DNA of 44,217 bases from Acidimicrobiales bacterium (GTDB lineage: Bacteria > Actinomycetota > Acidimicrobiia > Acidimicrobiales > Aldehydirespiratoraceae), in assembly GCA_029263215.1 (NCBI GenBank), contig JAJCXY010000030.1:1-44217 (forward strand), in the 5' to 3' direction. The notes under the pieces were generated by a model, which did not search any database, was not told the origin of the DNA, and saw only the letters and a program-made list of their open reading frames with translations. Shown here in pieces: positions 33,876 through 41,064 of this stretch (position 1 is its first letter; every line of letters starts with the position of its first letter). A program made the translations under genes and the position numbers.

Positions 33876-35573
33876 TCAGAGTTCTCGCCGGGTGTGCCGG
33901 CGGTCGCCGTCGTCGGTGAGTTCATCGAGGCGCGGGAGCCCCTTTCGTATCCGCTTCTGTTCGTACTGTGCGAGGTCGGCCGACCTGAGAAGCTCGCCGG
34001 GCGTGGTGATGCCGGGACCGGCCAGAGCGACGCCGGAGGAGAGAGACCGGTTGGGGCCGGTGGCGGCAAAGAGTCGGAGAGCGGTGTCGGTCACCGGCTG
34101 GGCCGACAGCATCCCCCCTCCATCGAGGATGATGCAGAATTCATCGCCGCCGATTCGACAGGTGGTGGAGCCGGCGACGGTGTTGGCCGCGGCCTCGAGC
34201 GCACGTGCCGCCTCGACGAGGAGGTCGTCGCCTGCTGCGTGACCCTCGGTGTCGTTGATGACTTTCAGGCCGTCGACATCGCACATGATGAGGGCGACGT
34301 CTTGGCGCTGGATCGCCGGCCGTTCGAAGACCCGGTTGAGTGTCTCGTCGAGCACGCGACGGTTGGCGAGTCCGGTGAGTGGATCGCGATGAGCCAGCTC
34401 TTCGAACTCGGCGATGCGCTCGGCCTGGGTGACTGCTGCGGCCACATGGGTCGCCACGAGGCGGAGGGTGGCGAGGTCGTCGTGGTCGAGGATGGCCGCA
34501 CCGGCACTGGTTGATGCCCATGCCACTCCCCAGATGGTTTCCCCGATGAGGATCGGCCAGGCAGCTTCGGAGCGGAGACCGCGGCGGTGCAGTGAGATGA
34601 CCCCTGGGTCGTCGGCGCGCGCCTCGTCGACGGCACGAACGAAACCTTCGCCGCTGAGCACCTGGTCGAGGCCGGGGCGATCTTCCGCGTCGTGGATTTC
34701 GCTCGCGGGGAAGCGCTCGATCCCTTCGCCGCTGCCGGCGTTGACGAGAGTTTCGAAGCTGGCGGTGTCGTGGTCGAGCGCGCCGATCGTGACGGTGTCG
34801 GCATGCAGCGCCCGTTTCGCCTGCTCGGCAATCACGAGGAGAACGTCGGGCATACGGTCGGCGGCACTTACGGCCGCTCCGATAAGGACGAGGGCTTCAA
34901 CCGGAGAGTCGCGCTCGGGCGGAACGAACCGGGCGAGACCGTCGAGTATGTCGTTGAGCTGGAGGTCGCTGGAGGTCGACTCGTCCGACTCCAGTTCGAT
35001 TGCGGCCGCGGCCCCGAGATCGGGGTCGAGCGCAGTGCCGAGAAGTTCGTCGACTCGGCGACGGCGCGCAGTCCAGTTTGGGGCGGCTCCGTGTTGGGGG
35101 TGTCCCACCAGGGTGGCGGCGAGGGCCAGGAGGCGAGCGGGTAGGGGGATGTCGGGGCCACGGAGTCCGTGGGGACCGCCGCTGCCGTCCCACCGTTCGT
35201 ACTGGTGGCGAACAGCGAGCGCGGCACCTCCGAGGCCGGGGAGACGGTCGAGCACGCTTGCGGACAACACCGCGGAGCTGGGATCGGGCATGACATCCAC
35301 CGTGCCGACGGGGCGCACGTGGGTGAGCACGATGGAGATCTCGGCCAGCAGCGACCCGGTGATGGCATCGACCCGGTCCTGGGTGGGAACGCCGGCGGTG
35401 GAGGCGATCCGGTTCACGAGGTGGGCCCTCAGCGCGGCGCGTCTGGCCGCGGCGGGGTCGAAGACTTCGAGGGTGCGAACCAGGGCGACGATCGCTGAAC
35501 GGGCCGCGCTGTCGAGAGGTCGGCTGCCGAGATCGGGGACGCGCTCAGGCGCGTCGGCGAAGAAACTCTCCAC
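33876..35573 (-). CDS. GGDEF diguanylate cyclase with degenerate HD-GYP and GAF domains
   Basis: A 565-residue signalling protein. Residues about 25-215 look like a degenerate HD-GYP domain: VRHQYERWDGSGGPHGLRGPDIPL (121-144) matches the GYP-side segment, but the canonical HD metal pair is not visible in the N-terminal helices. Residues about 225-390 form a GAF-like sensor. The C-terminus is a GGDEF domain: HRDPLTGLANRRVLDE (395-410), DVDGLKVINDTEGHAAGDDLL (432-452) and RIGGDEF (473-479), so c-di-GMP synthesis should be possible; no RxxD inhibitory site precedes the motif. GTG at 35573 follows AGGAGG with a 9-nt spacer, which is a strong start. It lies back to back (15-nt gap) with the PqqD-kinase gene, convergently, and could regulate glycan production by c-di-GMP; that is inference. 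Confidence 0.88.
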   Translation of the reverse strand: MESFFADAPERVPDLGSRPLDSAARSAIVALVRTLEVFDPAAARRAALRAHLVNRIASTAGVPTQDRVDAITGSLLAEISIVLTHVRPVGTVDVMPDPSSAVLSASVLDRLPGLGGAALAVRHQYERWDGSGGPHGLRGPDIPLPARLLALAATLVGHPQHGAAPNWTARRRRVDELLGTALDPDLGAAAAIELESDESTSSDLQLNDILDGLARFVPPERDSPVEALVLIGAAVSAADRMPDVLLVIAEQAKRALHADTVTIGALDHDTASFETLVNAGSGEGIERFPASEIHDAEDRPGLDQVLSGEGFVRAVDEARADDPGVISLHRRGLRSEAAWPILIGETIWGVAWASTSAGAAILDHDDLATLRLVATHVAAAVTQAERIAEFEELAHRDPLTGLANRRVLDETLNRVFERPAIQRQDVALIMCDVDGLKVINDTEGHAAGDDLLVEAARALEAAANTVAGSTTCRIGGDEFCIILDGGGMLSAQPVTDTALRLFAATGPNRSLSSGVALAGPGITTPGELLRSADLAQYEQKRIRKGLPRLDELTDDGDRRHTRREL

Positions 35574-35582
35574 GCTTTTACA

Positions 35583-35614
35583 CCTCCTCGCAACACCGCT
35601 TCACCCCAGTTATA
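35583..35614 (-). promoter_or_regulatory. Extended -10 promoter and Shine-Dalgarno for the GGDEF gene
   Basis: On the minus strand TGG-TATAAC (TATAAC at 35614-35609) is an extended -10. It is followed by AGGAGG (35588-35583) 9 nt before the GTG at 35573. This is one of the few genes here with a full leader and strong ribosome-binding site, suggesting regulated expression. Confidence 0.55.
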
Positions 35615-35615
35615 C

Positions 35616-35628
35616 CAGGGCATCCCTG
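35616..35628. promoter_or_regulatory. Inverted repeat CAGGG-N3-CCCTG next to the GGDEF -10 box
   Basis: CAGGG (35616-35620), CAT, CCCTG (35624-35628) is a perfect inverted repeat immediately upstream of the extended -10 of the GGDEF gene. A protein bound here would cover the spacer and compete with RNA polymerase. Confidence 0.4.
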
Positions 35629-35681
35629 TATCGGTAGCTTCGTAACCAACTCCGATATTGCCACAGAAAGTGCCGGTTCGC

Positions 35682-35700
35682 ACCACCTAGGGTGGTTTTT
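35682..35700 (+). terminator. Stem-loop with T tract on the plus strand
   Basis: ACCACC (35682-35687) pairs with GGTGGT (35691-35696) around TAG, then TTTT. It points as a terminator on the plus strand, yet both flanking genes are on the minus strand. It may block antisense transcripts entering the selenoprotein gene. Confidence 0.45.
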
Positions 35701-35704
35701 GGCC

Positions 35705-36256
35705 TCATGTGGCGAGGAGAGCGTCGATTCTTTCGACGAGTCCGCTCTCCCCGAGTGCACCGACATGCACGGTGAAGGTTCCGTCGTCGTTGACAAAGGC
35801 GAAAGCAGGCTGGCTCCGCACCTCGAACTCGGCCCAGACTTCGCCTTTGAGGTCGGCTATGTGGGGGAAGTCGCCAACCCCGGTCCTGTCGACGAATGTG
35901 GCCATGTCGTCGATGGCCGAACGACCGGCAACGCCGAAGATGTCGACTTGGCCTTCGTATTGACTCTGCACCGATGCGACCGCACCGGATTCACGGATGC
36001 ACGTGGGTCACCACGGGGCCCAGAACCACAACACGAGATCTTGGCCTTCATAGTCGCCGGCATCGAATGTGGCGCCGTCGATCTGGTCGACGACGAAGGT
36101 ATGGGGCCACTCGGGCTGGGTGCCGCCGTCAGCGACGACAGCCGGGGAATCGGCTGTCGTGGATGCCTCGGAGGCTGCAATGGTTTGGGGCGACTCGCCA
36201 CCACACCCGCTGGCCAGGGCCGCAAGCGCGCCGAGAACGAGGAGGAAGCGATTCAC
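35705..36256 (-). CDS. Selenocysteine-containing DsbE/MPT53-like thioredoxin-fold lipoprotein (TGA at 36010-36008 read as Sec)
   Basis: A 183-residue thiol-disulfide oxidoreductase predicted to contain selenocysteine. Residues 1-18 (MNRFLLVLGALAALASGC) are a lipoprotein signal with lipid Cys18, so it is anchored outside the cytoplasmic membrane. The thioredoxin fold runs from about 55 to 183: LVLWFWAPW, then Sec83 encoded by TGA, P-T-C86, matching the WCPTC motif of TlpA/DsbE proteins, with VDIFGVAGRSAIDDMATFV and SQPAFAFVNDDG (cis-Pro150) like mycobacterial MPT53/DsbE. Reading stays in one frame on both sides of the TGA. A 7-bp hairpin with a GGUC loop begins 19 nt after it. GTG 36256 follows a TATCAT -10 by 8 nt; ATG 36286 (with a weak GGGTGA) would add 10 residues. 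The alternative, a pseudogene or sequence error, is less likely. Confidence 0.85.
35971..36010 (-). promoter_or_regulatory. Candidate bacterial SECIS element with in-frame UGA
   Basis: Counting UGA (36010-36008) as 1-3, nt 23-29 CCGGUGC pair with nt 34-40 GCAUCGG (seven pairs including one G-U) around the tetraloop GGUC at nt 30-33. A GG at the start of a short apical loop, 26 nt after the UGA, fits what is known of bacterial SECIS elements; the E. coli fdhF element also shows GGUC in its loop. The outer TGCA (10-13) and TGCA (41-44) could add a lower stem. Confidence 0.7.
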
Positions 36257-36270
36257 GAGGCCCGATGATA
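36257..36270 (-). promoter_or_regulatory. Leaderless-type promoter -10 (TATCAT, 8 nt before GTG)
   Basis: On the minus strand TATCAT (36270-36265) precedes GTG 36256 by 8 nt, supporting the shorter N-terminus of the selenoprotein. No convincing -35 is seen. Confidence 0.5.
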
Positions 36271-36326
36271 CGGGTTTGGCGGCCATACTTGGGTTCACCC
36301 GACGATCGACTGGGCCCGAGTCAGAC

Positions 36327-36419
36327 ATGAGCACCCGAAAGCTGATCCTCACCGCCCTGTTGTGTGGCCTCGCCATTCTCGTTGCATCTGCGGTGCAACT
36401 CTTCGACATCATCACCTGA
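36327..36419 (+). CDS. Small single-pass membrane peptide (30 aa)
   Basis: A 30-residue peptide (MSTRKLILTALLCGLAILVA followed by SAVQLFDIIT) with a basic N-terminus and one hydrophobic helix (about 6-25). It lies divergent from the selenoprotein and 50 nt before lpd. The high hydrophobicity, ATG start and position suggest a real small membrane protein, but no strong ribosome-binding site is visible (GAG eight nt upstream at best). It may assist the anchored oxidoreductase or be an unrelated leader peptide. It is below usual annotation length limits. Confidence 0.45.
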   Translation: MSTRKLILTALLCGLAILVASAVQLFDIIT

Positions 36420-36445
36420 CGCAGGGCCGCTCCTCCGGGGACGGA

Positions 36446-36473
36446 TAGAGTCGACGCCGAACCGAGGAGGTGA
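36446..36473 (+). promoter_or_regulatory. lpdA: -10 box and perfect Shine-Dalgarno before lpd
   Basis: TAGAGT (36446-36451) fits a -10 box. AGGAGGTGA (36465-36473) is a full anti-16S match, but the only canonical in-frame start, GTG 36470, lies inside it. Only GTG 36470, or ACG 36479 five nt after the match, would keep the protein length. Confidence 0.5.
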
Positions 36474-37885
36474 GTGCGACGGACGCACAACACGACGTGG
36501 TTGTCATCGGAGGAGGCCCCGGAGGTTACGCGGCCGCCCTCTACGGCGCCGGTATCGGCCTCGACGCAGGCCTGGTCGAAAGCAACATCATCGGCGGCAC
36601 CTGCCTCAACGTGGGCTGCATCCCCGCCAAAGAACTACTCGAGACGGCCCACGTCTTTCGAACAGTGGGCCATGCCGCGGAATTCGGGGTCAATTCATCG
36701 GCCCCCACGGTCGACTGGTCGGTCACCCTCACCCGCAAGCAGAAGATCGTCGACCAACTCGTGGGCGGCCTCAAGGGTCTGCTCAAGGCTAAGAAGGTCA
36801 CCGTCTACGACGGCACGGGCTCGCTGGGCGCGAATCATGAGATAGCAGTGTCGGGAGGCGAATCCGGCGACATCACCATCACCGCCGGCTCGGTGATCCT
36901 GGCCGCGGGGTCCCAGCCCCGCACGATTCCGGGTTTCGAGATCGACGGCAAGCTGGTGGTCACCTCCGACGGGATGCTCTCGATGCAACAGCTCCCGGCA
37001 TCGGCGGTGGTCATCGGTGGGGGAGCGATCGGATGCGAGTTCGCCTCGATGATGGGCGACCTCGGCGTCGAGGTCACCGTTCTCGAAGCGCTTCCCCAGA
37101 TCCTCGCCGGCTGCGATCCCGACGCCACCAAGGCGGTCGAGAGATCGTTCAAGAAGCGTGGAATCACCACCCGCTCCGGAGTGATGGTGCAGGGCCACAC
37201 CCCCGACCCGGGGGGCGCCCACACCACTGTCGCGTTCGGTGAGGGAGAGACACTCGATGTGGAGCTGGTGGTGATGTCGGTCGGTCGACGGCCCTACGCC
37301 GACCTTCTCGGCCTCGACGGCACGTCGGTCGAGCTCGATGAGCGTGGCTTTGTGGTGGCCGACGAAACGTGTCGCACCGGTGAGGATGGCGTTTGGGCGG
37401 TGGGCGACATCATCAACACGCCCCAACTCGCCCACGTCGCCTTTGCCGAAGGGATGCTCGCCATACGCGACATCCTCGGCGAAGACCCCACCCCGCTCGA
37501 CCATCACGGCACCCCTTGGTGTATCTACTGTCACCCCGAGGTGGCCTTTGCCGGCCACACCGAAGACTCCGCCAAGGAGGCCGGCTTCGACGTGGTCACC
37601 TCCAAGCACAGCTTCATCGGCAACGGTCGAGCCAAGATCGTGGGCGACACCGATGGCATCGTGAAGGTGATCGCCGAGCGTAAGCCCGATGGAACCGGGG
37701 GCCGGATCCTGGGAGTCCACATGGTGGGTCCCTGGGTCACCGAGCAGCTCGGCCAGGGTTACCTGGCTGTCAACTGGGAGGCCACGGTCGACGATGTCGC
37801 CGCGTTCATCCAGCCCCACCCCACCATGAGCGAACTCTTCGGCGAGACCATAATGTCGCTCACCGGTCGATCGCTCCACGGCTGA
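36470..37885 (+). CDS. lpdA: Dihydrolipoyl dehydrogenase (E3)
   Basis: A 471-residue flavoenzyme that reoxidises the dihydrolipoyl arm of 2-oxoacid dehydrogenases with NAD+. VVVIGGGPGGYAAALYGA (10-27) binds FAD, GGTCLNVGCIPAK (42-54) has the redox pair Cys45/Cys50, VVIGGGAIGCEFASMMGDLG binds NAD, and HPTMSE (450-455) has the catalytic His-Glu. The start is unclear: GTG 36470 overlaps the Shine-Dalgarno sequence (see that entry), so ACG 36479 is a possibility; either gives nearly the same protein. The E2 gene follows after a 48-nt gap and the LipB-LipA gene overlaps it, so these three probably form an operon, directly after the 30-residue membrane peptide. Confidence 0.96.
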   Translation: MSATDAQHDVVVIGGGPGGYAAALYGAGIGLDAGLVESNIIGGTCLNVGCIPAKELLETAHVFRTVGHAAEFGVNSSAPTVDWSVTLTRKQKIVDQLVGGLKGLLKAKKVTVYDGTGSLGANHEIAVSGGESGDITITAGSVILAAGSQPRTIPGFEIDGKLVVTSDGMLSMQQLPASAVVIGGGAIGCEFASMMGDLGVEVTVLEALPQILAGCDPDATKAVERSFKKRGITTRSGVMVQGHTPDPGGAHTTVAFGEGETLDVELVVMSVGRRPYADLLGLDGTSVELDERGFVVADETCRTGEDGVWAVGDIINTPQLAHVAFAEGMLAIRDILGEDPTPLDHHGTPWCIYCHPEVAFAGHTEDSAKEAGFDVVTSKHSFIGNGRAKIVGDTDGIVKVIAERKPDGTGGRILGVHMVGPWVTEQLGQGYLAVNWEATVDDVAAFIQPHPTMSELFGETIMSLTGRSLHG

Positions 37886-37933
37886 TTTCACCCAAGTCCA
37901 AACAAGAACGACGCAAACACAAGCGAGGAACAG

Positions 37934-39310
37934 ATGGCCGACGTGACAATGCCCCAACTGGGCGAGACTGTCACCGAAGGAACGATCACCCGATGGTTCA
38001 AGAACGTCGGCGACGACGTCGCGATGGACGAGATCCTGTTCGAGGTGTCCACCGACAAGGTCGACTCCGAGGTGCCGTCACCGGTGGCGGGCACCCTCAC
38101 CGAGATCCTCGCTGCGGAGGGCGATGTGGTCGAGGTGGGAGAGGTGTTGTGCCGTGTCGGTGCGGCCGGCTCCGCGCCCGCTCCGACCGCCCCGGTGGCT
38201 GATCCGGCACCGGCACCCGTCGCCGAGCCTGATCCCGCGCCGATGGTGGAGGCCGCCCCGCCCCCTCCGCCGCAGGCACCCACTCCGCCCCCTCCGCCCG
38301 CGCCCGAACCGGTTGCCGAGTCGCCCGCAGGTGATGGCCGGATCCTCTCGCCGGTGGTTCGTCGGCTGATCTCCGACAATTCTCTCGATGTCGCCGCGAT
38401 CGAGGGCACGGGCCTGGGTGGCCGAATCACCCGTGCCGATGTCGAAGCCATCATCCAGGCGCGTCCGGCTGCGACGGCTCCCCCAACTCCCGCCCCGGCC
38501 GCTGCACCCGCACCCGAGCCACAGGCCCCTGCCCCCGTGGCCTCGACCCTGCCCGCGCCAGTAGCGGCGCCGGTGCCGGTCGTGGCGGTGGGCCAGCGCG
38601 ACACCGTCGTGCCTCTCAACAACGTGCGCAAGCGCACGGCTGAACACATGGTGATGTCGAAGGCCGCTTCGCCCCACGTGCTCACCGCGATGGAAGTCGA
38701 TTACGAGCGTGTCGAGCACGTTCGCCGGTCGGTGAAGGCTTCGTGGAAGGCCGAGGAGGGTTTCAGTCTCACCTACCTTCCCTTCATCACCCGGGCAGTG
38801 ATCGATGCTCTTCGCGAGTTCCCCCACCTCAACGCGAGCTTCGGTGGCGACCACCTGGTGGTCCACGACGAGGTCAATATCGCGGTGGCGGTCGACATCG
38901 ACTTCCAGGGCCTGTTGGCGCCGGTCGTGAAGGGAGCGAGCGGCAAGCGGCTTCGCCAGATAGCGCGCGACATCGTCGATCTCGCGGGCCGAGCCCGCAC
39001 TAAGCAGTTGGGTCTCGACGACCTCACCGGTGGCACGTTCACTCTCACCAACGCGGGTCAGTACGGCACGATGATGCAGTTCCCGATCATCAGCCAGCCC
39101 CAGGTTGCGATCCTTTCCACCGATGGCGTGAAGCGCAAGCCGGTGGTGGTCACCGACGAGTTCGGCAATGAATCGATCGCGATCCACTCGGTGGGCGTGC
39201 TCGCTCTGGCCTGGGATCATCGTGCCTTCGACGGTGCCTACGCGGCGGCTTTCCTGCACCGCGTCCAGGAGATCCTCGAAACTCGCGATTGGGAGGCGGA
39301 GGTCCACTGA
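37934..39310 (+). CDS. sucB: Dihydrolipoamide acyltransferase E2 (SucB/DlaT type)
   Basis: A 458-residue E2. A single lipoyl domain (1-80) carries Lys42 in EVSTDKVDSEV. A Pro/Ala-rich linker (about 80-130) leads to a peripheral-subunit-binding domain (LSPVVRRLISDNSLDVAAIEGTGLGGRITRADV, about 135-168), a second Pro/Ala linker (about 174-220) and the catalytic core (about 225-458) with DHRAFDG, His429 and Asp433. In Actinobacteria one such E2 can serve both pyruvate and 2-oxoglutarate dehydrogenases, so the substrate cannot be fixed here; AceE elsewhere in the window may use it. ATG at 37934 has GAGGA five nt upstream. It is followed by lipB-lipA, which attaches the lipoyl group that this protein needs. 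Confidence 0.95.
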   Translation: MADVTMPQLGETVTEGTITRWFKNVGDDVAMDEILFEVSTDKVDSEVPSPVAGTLTEILAAEGDVVEVGEVLCRVGAAGSAPAPTAPVADPAPAPVAEPDPAPMVEAAPPPPPQAPTPPPPPAPEPVAESPAGDGRILSPVVRRLISDNSLDVAAIEGTGLGGRITRADVEAIIQARPAATAPPTPAPAAAPAPEPQAPAPVASTLPAPVAAPVPVVAVGQRDTVVPLNNVRKRTAEHMVMSKAASPHVLTAMEVDYERVEHVRRSVKASWKAEEGFSLTYLPFITRAVIDALREFPHLNASFGGDHLVVHDEVNIAVAVDIDFQGLLAPVVKGASGKRLRQIARDIVDLAGRARTKQLGLDDLTGGTFTLTNAGQYGTMMQFPIISQPQVAILSTDGVKRKPVVVTDEFGNESIAIHSVGVLALAWDHRAFDGAYAAAFLHRVQEILETRDWEAEVH

Positions 39311-41064
39311 CCCCCACCCCGGGCACCCACCCGGACCTACGGGTTCGCTGGCTCGGCCGGGTCGACTACTCCGACGCGCTGGCGCTGCAGCGCGCCCTGT
39401 TCGCAGGTGCAGGCGATCACCTACTGCTGCTCGAGCATCCCCACGTGGTCACCGTGAGCCGTCGCACCCCGGCCGCGCATCTCCTCACCGATGTCGAGGC
39501 ATGGGGCGCCGATCTGGTCGAGACCGACCGGGGAGGCGATGTCACCTATCACGGGCCCGGTCAGCTGGTCGGATACCCGATCCTCACGGTGCCGGGCAAG
39601 CGCGGCGGCGGGATGGCCGACACCTCCGCCCACGTCCATGGTGTCGAGCAGGTGGTCATCGAGGTCCTCGCCCAACTGGGTATCGCTGGTGGTCGACTGG
39701 ATGGATTCACCGGCGTATGGATCGACCCTGAAGGGGCCCGGCCCCGCAAGATCGCCGCGATCGGGGTGCGCATGTCACGGGCCCGCACCATGCACGGTTT
39801 TGCGCTCAATGTCGACCCCGATCTCACCTGGTTCGACCGGATCGTGCCCTGCGGTATCACCGACAAGGCGGTCACCTCTCTGGCGGCGGAGGGAGTGGAC
39901 GTGGCCATGCGCGAGGTGGTGGATCTCGTTGTGGAGGCGGCCACCCGACAGTGGGCGCCGGGGCAACTGGTCGATCGGGCCGACGTGGCCTGGCGGGTTC
40001 GATCCGCCGACCTCTCGCCGTTCTCCAGGGGGGAGGGGGCGGGAACTCCCGTGGGCCGCGATGGCGTCGGGCACGGCGAAGTCGATCCGGCCCTGGCATT
40101 CGCCCAGCAGGCGGACGGCACATCGGTGCGCCTGCTCGGTCGCCTGGCCGAAGCCGGCGTGGCGGCCGACCCCGTGCGCCTGAAGGCCCGCAAGCCAGAA
40201 TGGATGCGGGTCAAGCTCGACACCGGGCCCACCTACCACGAGATCCGACGCACCGTTCGCGATCTCGAGCTCGTGACCGTCTGTGAAGAGGCGGGCTGTC
40301 CCAATGTCAGCGAATGCTGGAACGAAGGTACCGCCACCTTCATGATCCTCGGTGAGCGCTGCACCCGTGCCTGTGGCTTCTGTCTCGTCGACACTCGCAA
40401 GCCCCTACCAGCCGACGGCAGTGAACCAGGTCGGGTGGCAGAGGCCGTGGAGCGTATGGGTCTGGAGCACGCAGTCGTCACGATGGTGGCTCGCGACGAC
40501 CTCGACGACGGGGGCGCGGCCGCAGTGGCCGCCACCGTCGCCGCCATTCGTGACCGGGTTCCCCATTGTCGCGTCGAGACCCTGGTATCTGATTTTCAGG
40601 GCAACGACGATTCGCTCGGGGTCGTGTTCGGCGCCCGCCCCGACGTCTTCAATCACAACATCGAGACCGTTGCCCGCCTCCAGCGAGCGGTGCGCCCCTC
40701 TGCCTCCTACGCCCGCAGCCTTTCGGTTCTGGCCAGAGCCAAGGCAGCCGGCCTCATCACCAAGTCCTCGATCATCGTCGGCATGGGCGAGACGAGCGAT
40801 GAGGTGGTGCAGACCCTCAGCGATCTGGGCGCGGTCGGTGTCGACATCGTCACGATCGGCCAGTACCTCCGCCCCACCTCGCATCACCTGCCTGTGGCGA
40901 GGTGGTGGGATCCCCAGATGTTCGCTGACTGGAAGACCATCGGCGAGTCGATGGCGATCGATCATGTCGAGTCGTCACCGCTCACCCGGTCGAGCTACCA
41001 CGCCCGGTCGGCCGCGCGGGCCGTGAGCCGACCCGCAGAGTCGGTCAGTGGCGTCGGGCGCTGA
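39289..41064 (+). CDS. lipB-lipA: LipB-LipA fusion: octanoyltransferase plus lipoyl synthase
   Basis: A 591-residue bifunctional enzyme for protein lipoylation. The LipB half (about 15-225) has RGGDVTYHGPGQLVGYPI (81-98), Lys154 in RKIAAIGVR and Cys188 in VPCGITDKAVTSL, the acyl-transfer dyad. A linker (about 226-295) leads to LipA (about 296-591): auxiliary cluster C332-x4-C337-x5-C343, radical-SAM C358-x3-C362-x2-C365, and the RSSYHA near the end. The LipB half moves octanoyl from ACP to E2; the LipA half inserts two sulfurs. The start is unclear: TTG 39289 overlaps the E2 gene, and CTG 39307 follows GGAGGT; no ATG or GTG lies before the conserved part. It overlaps the CoA-binding gene by 20 nt at the 3' end. 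Confidence 0.93.
   Translation: MGGGGPLTPTPGTHPDLRVRWLGRVDYSDALALQRALFAGAGDHLLLLEHPHVVTVSRRTPAAHLLTDVEAWGADLVETDRGGDVTYHGPGQLVGYPILTVPGKRGGGMADTSAHVHGVEQVVIEVLAQLGIAGGRLDGFTGVWIDPEGARPRKIAAIGVRMSRARTMHGFALNVDPDLTWFDRIVPCGITDKAVTSLAAEGVDVAMREVVDLVVEAATRQWAPGQLVDRADVAWRVRSADLSPFSRGEGAGTPVGRDGVGHGEVDPALAFAQQADGTSVRLLGRLAEAGVAADPVRLKARKPEWMRVKLDTGPTYHEIRRTVRDLELVTVCEEAGCPNVSECWNEGTATFMILGERCTRACGFCLVDTRKPLPADGSEPGRVAEAVERMGLEHAVVTMVARDDLDDGGAAAVAATVAAIRDRVPHCRVETLVSDFQGNDDSLGVVFGARPDVFNHNIETVARLQRAVRPSASYARSLSVLARAKAAGLITKSSIIVGMGETSDEVVQTLSDLGAVGVDIVTIGQYLRPTSHHLPVARWWDPQMFADWKTIGESMAIDHVESSPLTRSSYHARSAARAVSRPAESVSGVGR

Noticed and set aside
35705-36256. The TGA at 36010-36008 as a nonsense mutation making a pseudogene
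   Set aside because: The frame is coding on both sides with no other damage, the stop sits exactly on a catalytic Cys, the second Cys is kept, and a SECIS-like hairpin follows. Selenocysteine explains all of this better, although resequencing is needed to exclude a point mutation or base-call error.
38160-38330. Pro/Ala-rich repetitive sequence in the E2 gene as a DNA repeat element
   Set aside because: It is the flexible interdomain linker usual in E2 proteins, not a mobile or tandem repeat.
38078-39307. Minus-strand frame opposite the E2 gene
   Set aside because: Antisense to the lipoyl and catalytic domains; Gly/Arg/His-rich mirror of the Pro/Ala linker codons.
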